Assembly: GCA_022814615.1 (NCBI GenBank)
Contig: JAKLNE010000024.1
Coordinates: forward strand, 248,001 to 312,000
Source of the DNA: Waltergamsia citrina
Lineage: Eukaryota; Ascomycota; Sordariomycetes; Hypocreales; Bionectriaceae
DNA length: 64,000 bases
Direction of reading: 5' to 3'
The notes under the pieces were generated by a model. The model was not told the DNA's origin and ran no database searches. It saw only the letters and a program-made list of their open reading frames with translations. The position numbers were made by a program, and so were the translations under genes. Below, in pieces: positions 11,426 through 22,821 of the stretch (the stretch's first letter is position 1; every line of letters begins with the position of its first letter).

Positions 11426-12739
11426 CACTGTAGGAGAGAGAGAGAGGAGAAGAACTTGGGAAAAAAGATTAAAGAGAAAAGAGAATTTCTCTCTAGTTGT
11501 TGAGCTCTGGTAGTCGGATTCTTTCCAGTGTCGAACTTGGGATATGTATGAATCGTGAGCTTTTACTTGTGAGCTAAGTCGATGCATGTTCTCAAGAAGA
11601 GCTACTACCGGCAGGGCCCCGTTGTTATATGATATGGGAATCTCAAACTTTTGGTCGAGCTCCTGGCCAGCCCTGGCGGCTAATGATGTGACGACATCAG
11701 AATCCAATATGTAAAACTCCGGTGGCGGCTATGAGACATTGTCTAGAGGCATGATCTGGATAGGCGCTTAGCTACCCCGTCATACGAGTCCATTCCAGCG
11801 CTGCGAGGCTGGGCAACCACAGCCAGCAGTAATGGACAGCCATCCCAGCCCGTATTAGGCGCCTTTTACTCAGTCTGTCTGTCAAGCTTCCAGACTTGGA
11901 AAAAAGAGCCTTGTGATTAGGCGCCGGCCACCCTGCGGAATTTGCCAAAGCGAAGTCAAGGACCATGTACGAGTACTTGGAGTCGGTAGTAGTCCGGGGT
12001 GGTTGGACAATGAATGGCTTGCTACGGATGCCCTTACATCTCAATCAGCTTGGAAAGAGTCGAGTATGAGTCATTGGAAAAGGACAAATATCGGTTTTTG
12101 AGATGGAATATGGACAAAGTTGAGTAACGTCTTCACAATACTTATAGTAATTACTAACTACTACTCTTAGAGAGCGGTCGCTATTTTGAGGCGATGGAGC
12201 CTGGAGAACACTGGCACTGGCGCTTCGTGACTCAGTGAGCCACACCCAATCAAGTAGCGCCGGTTGCACCGTTTAGGGCCCCCAGAGTACTCCGTAGATT
12301 GGCCACATTTACAGTTCCAGTGGGTCACGAGCTGCCAACTGAACAGCTTAGCACACTCTAACCCACTAAGGTATCAGCAGTAAAGAAGTTGAAGTTGACA
12401 CTTGGAACCTCAAGAACAATTCTCTTGACTTCTATGAAATCTGGCTTCATTAATTCTCCGCTGAGCACGCTTTCTTTACTTTAAAGTCCTTGTGCTGGTA
12501 GCATAATTCTCTTCAAATCCGTCAGCCCAGTTCTGTCATATCCAATTTTTAACTATTTTGCGTTTGATTTCTTTCTTTGGCCGAGATACCCCCCAGTATT
12601 TTATTTCTGGTTAAACGATACTTTATCCGCACATCTGCGATGCATCTGACCGCAAAATTAACCTATTGAATTTGATCTCACGCACCTCTGACACACACTT
12701 CAACAAGTTCATAACACACCAAAACACACCACAGACAAG
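11426..12739. other. Divergent intergenic region before SIL1
   Basis: Separates the minus-strand secreted protein gene from SIL1, so it holds both promoters. The stretch 12520-12739 is AT-rich then CA-rich (ACACACCAAAACACACC just before the SIL1 ATG), typical of a fungal 5' leader. No RNA gene or ORF of quality. Confidence 0.4.
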
Positions 12740-13993
12740 ATGAGTTCCTCAAGAAGGAAATCAACTACTCCACTATGGTTGACAGCTTTGTTCGTGGTGT
12801 TGCTCTGCATATTCCCTGCTCTCGCCCTCGCATCAGCATCATCACAACAAGACGCGGCTTCACCAGAAACTGAACTCATCTGCCACACATCAAATCCAGA
12901 AGAGTGTTACCCAAAGATATTTCAAGCAACGGATGAATTTCAAACAGTTCACGATGACCAAGAAGTTCCTAAAGGCCTTCACATTCGGATGAATATGACA
13001 TCTGGAAAGATGGAGGCCAAGATCAACGTGGAGGGGGAGATACCGGCAGAGCTGGAGTCGAATGGCGAACTGGCCAAGGACCAGGCTATATTGGTGGTGG
13101 ATCCAGAGGAGCCTGAACAGCCTGTAATCCCCAAGGGCGCTCCGGCATATGAGAACGTGGGCAAGATTAAGGAACCCGAGAACAGCGCCGCCTTCTTCTA
13201 TGAGGCTCTTCAAATAGTCAAGGCGGCCGGCGCAAAGTCTGGCGAGGAACTCGACCAGGCATTAGAGTCATTGGAGGACATCTCCCACGATATTTACTAC
13301 GGCCTGAAAATCACCGAGGACACATCGGCCGTCAGCTCCCTGTTCTGCCTTATGGTAGGCACCGCCGGGGAAGAGACCCCAGAGGCCGTGAAGCCGAGAG
13401 ATCAACAAGCCGCCGCTATTTTGGCAGGTGCCCTTTCCAACAACCCTACGGCCCTCAAGGAAGTGAGCCAAGCGTGGCCTAGCCTGAAAGCTACCAAGTG
13501 CCCTAACGGCGAGGCTATGGGCGAACTTCTCTACAAGAGCTTCGTGGAGGCCGGTCAGGATGCCACCAAAGCAACTGTCGCGGCTGCCAAAGCAAAGGCC
13601 AAGGTCGCCGCCTTCAACGGCCTCATCAAGGGCGGCTTCATCCGTCAGGACTTCCTCGGCAACAAGGGCATGAATCTTTTGCTTGAAGTCCTCCTCCCAG
13701 AGGGCGACGAGTGGGCGGCGGCGCAGCGCAAGACTGGGCAGCTTGTGCTAGACAACTTCCTAGACGAGGACATGGGCGCCGTTCTAGGTCAGTTCCCTCG
13801 AACCGTGAGGATGAGCGACGCCGAGTGCCAGAAACCTGAGACGCAGACGGAGGAAGGATGTTGGGATTATCATGTTGACAGAATCGCCAAGGCGCACAAG
13901 AAAGATAAAGATCATTGGAGTCGAGATCTTCATGATAGGCTGACAGCATTGCGGAGAGAAGGCCAAAACACCCCGCCACATGTGGAGCTGTAG
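12740..13993 (+). CDS. SIL1: ER nucleotide exchange factor SIL1
   Basis: Intronless gene for 417 aa. SIL1 releases ADP from the ER Hsp70 BiP/Kar2 and so drives its folding and translocation cycle. Residues 12-33 are a signal peptide (Leu/Val-rich core, Ala at the end). CHTSNPEECYPKIFQ at about 48-62 and the GLHIRMNMTSGKMEAKI stretch at about 80-96 match the conserved N-terminal part of fungal SIL1. An Asn-Met-Thr site there could be glycosylated. The following helical armadillo-like part with SLEDISHDIYYGLKI is the BiP-binding region of the Fes1/SIL1 family. The C-terminus is PPHVEL, so HVEL may serve as an HDEL-like retrieval signal. The CA-rich leader and the clean start at 12740 support the 5' end. 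Confidence 0.9.
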   Translation: MSSSRRKSTTPLWLTALFVVLLCIFPALALASASSQQDAASPETELICHTSNPEECYPKIFQATDEFQTVHDDQEVPKGLHIRMNMTSGKMEAKINVEGEIPAELESNGELAKDQAILVVDPEEPEQPVIPKGAPAYENVGKIKEPENSAAFFYEALQIVKAAGAKSGEELDQALESLEDISHDIYYGLKITEDTSAVSSLFCLMVGTAGEETPEAVKPRDQQAAAILAGALSNNPTALKEVSQAWPSLKATKCPNGEAMGELLYKSFVEAGQDATKATVAAAKAKAKVAAFNGLIKGGFIRQDFLGNKGMNLLLEVLLPEGDEWAAAQRKTGQLVLDNFLDEDMGAVLGQFPRTVRMSDAECQKPETQTEEGCWDYHVDRIAKAHKKDKDHWSRDLHDRLTALRREGQNTPPHVEL

Positions 13994-14394
13994 AATAGAA
14001 TAATCTTGAGGCTGTTTACAATAATTATTATATAAACTAGCACATTGCAACGGTGCCTCTACTCTCGTGAGATTTGGATGTTCGCCTAGACTTTATGCGC
14101 TGATACGCAACCATGCAAACTATTTCCAAAGAAGATAAGATCTGTGAGACAGAAATCTCGCAAATTGCAATATTGTGTGGTATTATATTAGAGAGATCCG
14201 GTCTCAGTATATAGGATGGGCATGATGCTGACTATCACCATCTCCAACTAGGAATGTTGTTGTACGGTGCTCCACCAAAATTTCAACGTCAAACGTCATA
14301 AAATCTACTTACATCACTATCTTTTGTCTCAACACCACGAAACATGCTCACCTAGTTTAATTAACTCCCGAGAAACCTTCCAGATCTGACCAAC
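13994..14394. other. Intergenic SIL1 to MYND-SET gene
   Basis: AT-rich SIL1 3' flank and promoter of the following gene. A CAACACC-type leader precedes the ATG at 14395. Nothing else seen. Confidence 0.35.
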
Positions 14395-16131
14395 ATGAGC
14401 GTCGCCTCCTCGGGAGTGAACGTCCGCCAAACCGCCGGCAAAGGCCGGGCGCTCATCTCCACCCGCCGCATCGACGCCGGCGCCATTCTCCTCACTCTCC
14501 CGCCTCTCATCCTACTCCCCACCCTGTCTCATATCCAATCCGTCTGTACTCATTGTCTGAAGCCTGGCGAGCCACGCGCATGCACTCGATGCCGTTTGGC
14601 TTATTACTGCGGCGCCGCTTGCCAGCGCCAGCATTGGCAGGCCATCCATTCTAAGGAATGCAAGGCACTAGGTAAGCTACAGGCCGCGGGACGGAGCCAA
14701 TTGCCTACTCCCGTAAGGCTACTGATGCAGGTCCTTCTCAAGGAGGAACTGGGAAGGCAATTGGCAGATCTAGAGGGCCATACGCAGGCTTGGAGAGACG
14801 GCAGGAAGTGGGCGGATATGGAGACGATGGCGATGGGGTCGTGCGCCTACTCTGGGTTGGGAACAGGGCCAGAGCTGGTGGGAAAGGCTTGTGACTTGAT
14901 GTGCAAGGTATGCTTATCTCACAGACGAGCTCTACGTGTTGTAGTGCTCTCAAGAATGTGAAGTGCTGATGTGATGATAGATTCAAACGAATGCCTTCAA
15001 CTGGTCTGACGGCGAGTCTGGCCAGGTTGGAGTCTTTCTTGAGCCGACACTGGCCATGATGAACCACACCTGTACGCCCAATGCTATGGTTGAAGTAGTT
15101 GGGAGGAATATTGTACTTCGGGCTGAGAAGTCCATTAATTCGGGGGATGCGATAGAGATCTCTTACACAGGTAAGTCGCACATGAAGGCACTTAAAATGC
15201 AAAGACCACATCTACCTCGATAATAACAGATGCTGACTTTGATTCTATAGATTACACGCAGACAAAGAAGGATCGACAAGCAGCCCTCAAGCCCTACAAC
15301 TTTCAATGTCAGTGTATCCGCTGTCAAGACAACCTCGGCGTCTACCAAGTGTGCGCGAGGTACCCCGACATTCACTTGAACAGACTAAGCCTCGAACCCG
15401 ACGTCTGCAAGCATCCTGCAATTTTGAATGAAGGTAAAACATCAATAACGGATTCTGAGTCTGAGAAAGCTTCTCGCAAAGTTAGCACCCCTTCGAACTC
15501 AGAATCGGGAAGCTCAGACAAAGCGACTATTCAGGCGAACTATCATCTTTGCAAGGGGTTGATTGACAATGACCTGTGGGCGGCACCCCCAGTTCCTATG
15601 CTCATGGCAGATATATCGACATACTATGCCGGGCAAGAGAAGTGGACGTGCGCACTGGCGACGGCATGTCTCGTGGCTTCTGCTTGCGACCCATATCGAT
15701 ATCCGGCTCCGTTCCATCCTGTCCGTGTACGAGGCCTGCTCATGATTGCTAAGCTTCTCGCCAACACAGCTTCCGACACAGCTTCTACAGATAAATCTGC
15801 GGAGACTCAAGACTCCAAGGACTCTAAGATTCAGAAGACTCTGTCGGAGATCGACCAAGTCTCGCTTTGCGAACTACTTCTCTTCTTAATCATCCGAGAG
15901 TCCCCGCCTGGGTATGCCGATGAATGGGACGTTTCTGTCAGTGCGCAAACTATGCTTAAGGACATTAGAGATCTTCCAGGCAGGGAACAGGAACATATTC
16001 TAATCGACGCATGGGCAAAGGATCCGACAAATGAGGAGTCGGAAGCCTTCTTTAAGTATGCTGTCGTTGACCCTGTTCATACCCTGGCTGAGCTTGGGAA
16101 GGCACAGATTGCCTCAGAGTTTGGAAGCTAA
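14395..16131 (+). CDS. SET domain protein with MYND zinc finger (SMYD type)
   Basis: Predicted 527 aa. Exons are 14395-14907, 14981-15170 and 15251-16131, with GTATGC and GTAAGT donors. The domain order is that of SMYD lysine methyltransferases: the SET domain is split by a MYND finger. The finger spans about residues 51-89 with C51, C54, C63, C66, C72, C76, H85 and C89. SET motifs follow: N199-H200-T-C-T-P-N, which binds S-adenosylmethionine, and the EISYTDY motif at about 230-236, which spans intron 2. The Cys-rich post-SET element (CQCIRC) lies just after. A C-terminal helical TPR-like region completes the protein. The substrate could be histone or non-histone; sequence does not decide. 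Splicing at both introns is confirmed because it restores the core motifs. Confidence 0.88.
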
Positions 16132-16496
16132 ATCTTGGAAACCTCTCAATGGAAAATTAAATGATGAATAAGACACATTAAAAAGCAGCAGACTTGTTCA
16201 TGTAACTTGATATCTTCAGACAAGAATACTTCGAGGCCACTCCAGAGTGTAGAATGCGCCGTGATTTGATTGGGCAATCCCATCAGTTCCCCACTACAGA
16301 TCAGTGTCAGCGTTGGGCCGATAAGATAAGCCACTCTCAACCTTTCGCTTCACTCATTCTGTGGAGCCTCATCGTCGTTTTTCAGTGAAGACTCCCTTCA
16401 TCTTCAATCTCATCGCACAAATCGCAACATCCAGCAATAGACATTTTGCTGTATACATTCGATTGCTGGTACTACTTGGATAGCCCCTATCTATGA
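16132..16496. other. Intergenic MYND-SET gene to REX1
   Basis: Short AT-rich gap with the 3' end of the MYND-SET gene and the promoter of REX1. No additional feature. Confidence 0.35.
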
Positions 16497-18765
16497 ATGT
16501 TCTTGAAATCTTTGAAAGGGTACGGCGCTGAAGAAAAAGATCAAGCGCGCGAAAGAGCTCGCTCTACGAAACTTCACCATCCAAGGTCACCGAAATCAAA
16601 GCACAAAAGGCAACGACGCCGGCGACGAATTTAAGAACAATAGCTCTGGTTCTCAAAGGGACATACATACAGAAAGAGATTTGGTCGTTGGAGAACAAGA
16701 GATTCTACAAGCAAAAGACGATCCGTTGAGTCATCGCAGCGGCATGACAAGCCCTGCGCAAGAGGCCACAGATGCCACCCACAGCGACGGCAGCTTGAAG
16801 CGATCAAAGACGCACGATGAAGACGACGAGGGCGAGTGGCAGGTCGTCGCCCGACCCAACAAGAGGGCCAAGAAGGTCCCCAAACCTGGAAAGGGAGGGT
16901 ACCCTGCTATAACCTTCTCCAACAACGCTCGTCTTAACTCCAAGGTCAATCTCAACGGTTTGCGCGATTTGGTCACGTACATCTTCGCAGATGGACCTGG
17001 GCCGCAGTGGATCAGCGTCTCGCACCGTCCCGAGTTTCGGAAAATTGTGGCTATCATGATCCCCGGGTTAGAGGAAGCTATGTTCAAGGCTGCGGTGGAT
17101 TTCGCTACGTACGATGAGGCCCAGAAGGAGCGAGTCGATGACTTTTCTTCATCCTCGCCTGATGACTACTACCCTCGAGAACTGAAAAGAGAGAACCTGC
17201 CGGAGGCGTTAAAACCCTTTGCCGATATGTTCCCGCATCTATGGCCTGTCCGAACCCCCGGCGACGACAAGCATGGCAAGATGCATTCTCCCATGGCCGC
17301 ATTCCTTACCGCCCCAATCAACAAGCCAAAGAAGGGGTCGGGGGTACAGCCCGCCGCAGAGCCCCAAGGGTGGAAAAATGAGCGCACCCGCATCACAGAG
17401 TTCATTGCAACGGCTAGTGAACTGACCGAGAATGGTTATCTTGTACACCCAGCGCTGCTGCCAGAGGGTGAGCAACGGGATCAATTTGTTGCCCCAGAGG
17501 GATGGGTCACCACCAAGGTGGACAAGTTTGAGGATGGCACCGTTCCCGAGACAGACATACAACAAGGTAGTATCACCGCCGGCCGGGAAGTTCTCGCGTT
17601 GGATTGCGAGATGTGTATGACGGGTGAGAAGGAATTCTCCCTGACTCGCATAAGTCTTGTGGATTGGACGGGAGAGGTCGTGCTCGATGAGCTTGTCAAA
17701 CCCGATAAGCCTATCACCGACTATGTAACAAGGTTCTCTGGTATAACCCCAGAGATGCTCGAACCTGTTACTACCACTTTGGCAGATATCCAAGCAAAGC
17801 TCGTAGAGCTTCTCCACCCTAAAACGATTCTCATCGGCCACTCCCTCGAATCCGACACCAAAGCTATCCGCCTCGCCCACCCTTACATCGTCGACACCTC
17901 TATCCTCTACCCCCACCCTCGCGGCCCTCCACTGAAATCCTCCCTCAAATGGCTTGCCCAGAAATACCTCTCACGAGAAATCCAGAAAGGCGGCGCCAAC
18001 GGCCATAACAGTATCGAAGACGCCAGGACCTGCCTAGACCTCGTTAAGCAGAAATGCGAAAAGGGGAAACTATGGGGCACATCCGACGCTCATGGGGAAA
18101 ATCTCTTCCGCCGCCTAGCCCGAGCTGGGACATCCTACAAAGCACAAGGTGGTTCGGCCGCTGTGGGAGGTCTCGAAGTTGGCAAGTCGAGCGCGGCTGT
18201 TGATTGGGGTCAGCCGTCTAAGGGAGCCGGTGCGGGCGCCACGTATCAACTAGGCTGCGAGAACGACGAGGATGTCACGAAGAATGTTATTCGCGCTGTG
18301 AATGGGGACGAAGATGGGTTGGAGATCAAGGGCGGGGGCGTTGATTTTGTCTGGGCTCGTATGCGTGAGCTGGAGGCCCTCCAAGGCTGGTGGAACAAGA
18401 ACCGACTCGACCAGAACAGCAGTGACGGTGGACCTCCTAATGCAGAAGAAGCCCTGCACTCCCTCGCGGACGGTACTTCTTCCGTATCACCCCTCGAGCG
18501 TGCGTTGACAAATCTCTCGGAACGTCTTGCCCGGATCCACGAGGCTCTGCCGCCCTGCACAGGCTTCATCGTGTACAGCGGCTCAGGCGATCCTCGTGAG
18601 ATGGCTCGTCTGCAGCAGATGCAAGCACGATGGCGTAAAGAGTACAACACGCCTGGGAAGAAGTGGGATGAGCTGAGCGTCAAGTGGACTGATGACGAAG
18701 AGCAGGCGTTGAAGAGGGCTGCTAAAAAGGCGAGGTCAGGTATTGGGTTCATTGGGGTGAAATAG
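16497..18765 (+). CDS. REX1: RNA exonuclease REX1-like (DEDDh family), 5' end unresolved
   Basis: 3'-5' exoribonuclease of the Rex1/Rnh70 group, which in yeast trims 5S rRNA and tRNA 3' ends in the nucleus. The unbroken frame runs to 18765. Its first in-frame ATG is 16744 (673 aa), but the same frame is open and coding-like from 16516. An ATG at 16497 opens another frame with basic, coding-like codons up to a stop at about 16632. A real N-terminus probably starts at 16497 and shifts frame through an intron, for example 16586-16643, which fits the frame but has a poor GTCACC donor. Counting from 16744, the catalytic acids are D287 and E289 (LDCEM), D371 (LESD), and H421 with D426 (GHNSIED). 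The N-terminal half contains KKVPKPGKGGYP and a conserved fungal region; the C-terminus is a basic helical tail. Confidence 0.8.
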
Positions 18766-19528
18766 GTTGGGCGTTGTTGAAGGACGAGCATGCATGTTTG
18801 ACTCGGATCTCATGATTGGCATTATAAATAGACGAATGTATGAAGACAATGTTCGGCATTAACAGACGAGACATTTCGAAGGCTTGAATTGCATCTCAGC
18901 ATATAACGGGCCGTCATCCCTCCACATCACACATTTGCACAAGTCTGGCGGATAAAGATGAATAACTTGAGGTAAATCAAATTGATATCCTACAAATGTG
19001 ATGTTCATACTCATAAATCGAGGGGAGGCCTTTTATCATCGGTAAAACCCCCATATTAGCTATGATACCTAAACGCTCCATATACCGTTACCACACCCCC
19101 TTATTATCTATCCTTGTGTGTCGTTTTGTTTCCATGCCTCCATCCGACAGAATAACCCACTACTTTTTGTGCTACGCCGTCGCTGAGACAAAATAAATAA
19201 ACAGTTGAAGAAGAAAAGGAAAAGGCCAAACTGATGTGTGATATTGACCCCAAGTCAGATGTGTCGTTCTCATATGTGTGAACTGTGAATAAAAACAATC
19301 CAAGTATTTCCTCCCACAGTATTTGGAAAGGGGGTCCTTTTATATGCCTCCTTTTATATGTGGTATCCGACTTTTTCCGGCCCGAAAAGCTGTGAGCCTT
19401 ATGAATCTCTATAACTTAAAAAAGAGTGGAAAATAGTCGTGATAGTATACTCGCGACTTCGCGAACTTGTGTTTTTTTTTTCCCGGCCCGAAAAATCGAG
19501 GCGAGTTCTCGAGGAATAAAATGTGTTA
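18766..19528. other. Intergenic between convergent REX1 and TRP-like genes
   Basis: AT-rich shared 3' flank. Two near copies of the string CCCGGCCCGAAAA occur (near 19376 and 19482), one after a run of nine T. Their meaning is unclear. No gene seen. Confidence 0.4.
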
Positions 19529-22500
19529 TTAATGACTAGGATTGCTCCGCTCGTCTACCAGCTCAGCGGTAGTGCCTAGCAGATCAGCCTCCCTATGCTC
19601 TGGATCAACTCGACTGATACTATGCTGAGAGACCATGCCGAAGCTTGTTGGTCGGAAACCAGGCTGGCCACTAGAAGTCCGTGAGAGTTCCAAACTGAAC
19701 TCGGTGGATGAATGCGATGACAACCGCTTCTGTGACCCAGTGCGCTCGAAAGGCAGACGTGTGATTTGAGGGCCTCGAGCCTGTCCAGCCGGTGTGGCGG
19801 CACCTGATGAGCCTGATGCTGAATTCCTCTTCGAGCTCTTCCTCGGAATTTCGAGCTTGCCCTGCTCTTCAGCTGGTTCTTGTGGCCCTGGTGGCAGAGA
19901 TCCCCGTGGAAGCCGTTCCGCGATGGGGCTGTCGGGTTCATCATCTTCAGGACCCCGAGGGGCGCCGTCATCAGTCAGCAAATCGCCGGGCTTCCGTTTT
20001 TGAGACTTTTGCTTTTTGGGTCCTGGCTCGTCGTCATCAGAATCAATGGGCCCATTCCTCAAAACGCCCATGGCGACCGGTATACCCTCTGGAGGAGTCT
20101 CATCGCCGAACCCGCCGTTTCGGGCCATGTCAGGCGGCATGCGAGCGCTACGCACAACTTCGAAACCTTTGCCCTTCTCCTTGGTCTTGTTGCCAAACAT
20201 CGTGCGGAACCAGCCTGCTGCTGTAGCCACTGGCCCCGTCGGGTCGGCAGGTCCAGTGCCAAGCTTGCGGCCTGGAGCATCAGAGTTAAGCGCCGGTCCC
20301 CGAACGCCATAGTAGAAGTCCACTTCACGGGTCGAGTAGTCAGGCCGATTCGGGAGGACGCTGACAGGGTTGGCGCCAGGAGGCGGAGGCGCAGGTGTAG
20401 CTCCTCTCGAGATCTCCGCCCCTGCTTCCGCAGCCTCACCACCAGGAGCTGTAGTTGCGCTCAAACGCTTCGAGTCGGCAGGCAACGATGCGCGCTGGCT
20501 GCTAGGTCTCGGTGAGTCTGCATTGAGCGTGTCTGCCCGCCGTCTAGGAGGGCGGTAATACGGATCTGCCGCTTCGAGTGGCAACCCTGGCGGTTGCGGC
20601 CCCCTAGCTGCTGTAGGAGACGTGACGAACGAAAAAGTACTTGTATCGCCGCCGGGTGTGCCGGGAAACTGTGAACTAGCGCTCTCGGCATGGCGGTGTC
20701 CGCGGACCGCGTACATGTCCAGGCTGTCGAGGGCCGAGCTACTTCTGTGCCTGCGAGTAGCCATCATGCCACCCAAGCTAGCCCCTGATTCGCTCCTTAG
20801 TCGCCCACCAGGCATGGAGTAGCCAGTCTTGCTCCCATCTTCAGCGTCCAACATTGCAGAGGTCGATAGTTGACTCGCGCGTGACGGCCCATTCCTCGGT
20901 CCAACGCGACGAGCAAGTTGACGCATGCCGAAAATCTTGGAAAGACCACCCCTCGTGAGACCACGGTCATCGTCACCACCAGCGCCGAGCATCAAAGCTA
21001 CCACTTCCACTATCGTTTGCAAGGCATTGATGAAGAATCCCAAGACCAACACAATAGCATGTAGGAGTAAGATGACGTAGCCTATCCAGCCCTTGTGCCC
21101 ATCGGTAACACCGAGAGAAGGAGCAAAAGCGACCATGAGCATCACAGTGATAAATCGCATCGTTGAGAAGACGGTGTGGTAAGCGTTCATTGACGTCGGA
21201 GGATTGAATGGTCGGAAAGCGTGAATAGTCAGAACTTGGATGACCTCACAAATGGCCAACAAAATGACTTGGGCTATACCGCTAGCCTGTACCGCGCCGA
21301 TCGCGATGCCTCGAATGAACGTGAGCAGAACGGGTATTAGAGCGAATGCTGCTGAATGATCAGAGTAGGTGTTATAAAGGGGTCCGTACTTCAGGACTGC
21401 CGGCAAATCGTCAAAGAGAACGGACTTAGGCTTCGTTGTGATGATCAGCCAGAATGTCCAGCTAGCAAATCCAATCAGCAAGACAATCGTGACAACCGCG
21501 AGGCCGATGGTGAATCCGGGTGAATCGGATGCGAGGGTCAGCTGAAATGTCGACAGTGAGACAATCGGCAGAAGAAAATAGTTGAAGACAATCCGAATGA
21601 CATTGCCCAGCGTGAACGGGAGATTCTTATCCCGCAGATCCTCCTTGGGGGTGCTGGAAAGAGTCCGCGTAATCCAGCGCAGCAGAAAACCAATCTGTAA
21701 AAGAACAGTAACTGCGGCGATGATAACGCAAAGCCACACCATCATGCCGCCCCAGATGTCCACGGGCTTAGACATTCCCACCAACTGTCCGAGCCGCTCC
21801 ATGCCAAGAGACCCTTTAGTAATGTAGATGCCATCCACTACACTCTGCCAAGGTTTCCCATCACTAACGAGGCTTTGATTGAACATGAGGGCAGACCAAG
21901 ATGCCTGACTGACAATGGGCTGAAAGAAACCTGGATAGTTCAAGCTTAGACCACCTGTCAATACGATGAACTGGATGTACTGCAGGCAATCCCCGAAGCC
22001 AGGCGTAACGAGCCGCAGCAAATCAGCGTCACGGCCAAAGTTCGAGGTCCAGTGGAAGATATCGGAGCTACCCCAGGGACTGTTGATCGCAGCGAAGATG
22101 ACAGCACCTCCGGTCAGAATCAGAATCAATAGAGGTAGGAATCGAAGGGTTTGAGAAAGGCCGCCCAAGTCCGGAGTGATGGAAGTCGAGATGCAGCCAA
22201 TATTCGTAGCTGCCCTATCCCCATTTATGATGAGAAAGGTTGGTGAGAAAGTCGAGAAAGCGTAGGAAGCGAAGAAATCGTGGCTCATATTAACGGACGG
22301 TAAGCCATACGGGACCTCGCTGATTCAGAACGTTAGTATCTTCTCTTCAATGAGTGTTCGTTTAGCTCCACCTACATGTCATCTGTACTGAAGATTGGCG
22401 GCAGCGGACAAGAGCCATTGGTCAATCCGCCTTCGCAAAAGTCTTGGGTATTACTATATGGCTCGAACGTGAGCACATTGACCCTCCGATATAGAGTTGT

Positions 22501-22821
22501 AGCCTTTGGCCTATCATCGTCAGGGTTTTGGGTCTGGATGATCTTGCCTTCCGTCGCTTCGTCGTTTTGCCAGTATGGGTCGCCGGGTGCTGGCAGCGGC
22601 TCGTCTGGCTCATTCACCGAACCGGTCACGTTTCCCCAAACTATGACTTGCAGGTTATGGCTCTCGTTCTTGGTGTCGAATACGGCGTCGGCGTACAATG
22701 GTACCCACTGCAATGGGGCTTGATCGTTTAGCCGGTAGGACTCGGGGAGGCAGTTGTCGAAGGGTATGCGAACAGCGGCGGCAGGTGTGGCAGCGAGGAG
22801 GGCGAAGAAGATGATAGCCAT
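19529..22821 (-). CDS. TRP/ML-like integral membrane protein (Flc/Pkd2 family)
   Basis: Predicted 1,078 aa. Exon 1 is 22821-22376; a 56-bp intron with a perfect TACTAAC branch site follows; exon 2 is 22319-19529. The start at 22821 gives a signal peptide (MAIIFFALLAATPAAA). The frame stays open to an ATG at 23145, which would add a second hydrophobic N-terminus, so the start is not certain. Residues 17-190 form an ML-like lumenal domain with Cys and N-glycosylation sites (NES, NVT, NGS). A run of about nine to ten membrane segments follows, as in TRP-like proteins including yeast flavin carrier Flc1-3 and fission yeast Pkd2, which affect calcium and cell wall homeostasis. The last 450 residues are a long cytosolic tail rich in Ser, Pro, Arg and Lys, with many phospho-site-like motifs. 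Ion selectivity cannot be read. Confidence 0.85.

Noticed and set aside
11426..11707. Longer start (207 aa) for the small secreted protein
   Set aside because: The extra 94 residues lack conserved character and would bury the signal peptide; the tandem ATG at 11425 gives a normal secreted protein.
16681..16743. TTG at 16681 as REX1 start
   Set aside because: Nuclear fungal genes rarely start with TTG, and the frame is open further upstream; the true start is ATG 16744 or an upstream exon at 16497.
17239..17916. 225-aa ORF antisense to REX1
   Set aside because: A shadow frame of the REX1 coding strand with no independent motif.
19549..19625. tRNA-like A-box and B-box sequences
   Set aside because: AGCTCAGCGGTAG and GGATCAACTC are spaced plausibly, but they lie inside the 3' end of the TRP-like coding exon and do not fold into a cloverleaf.
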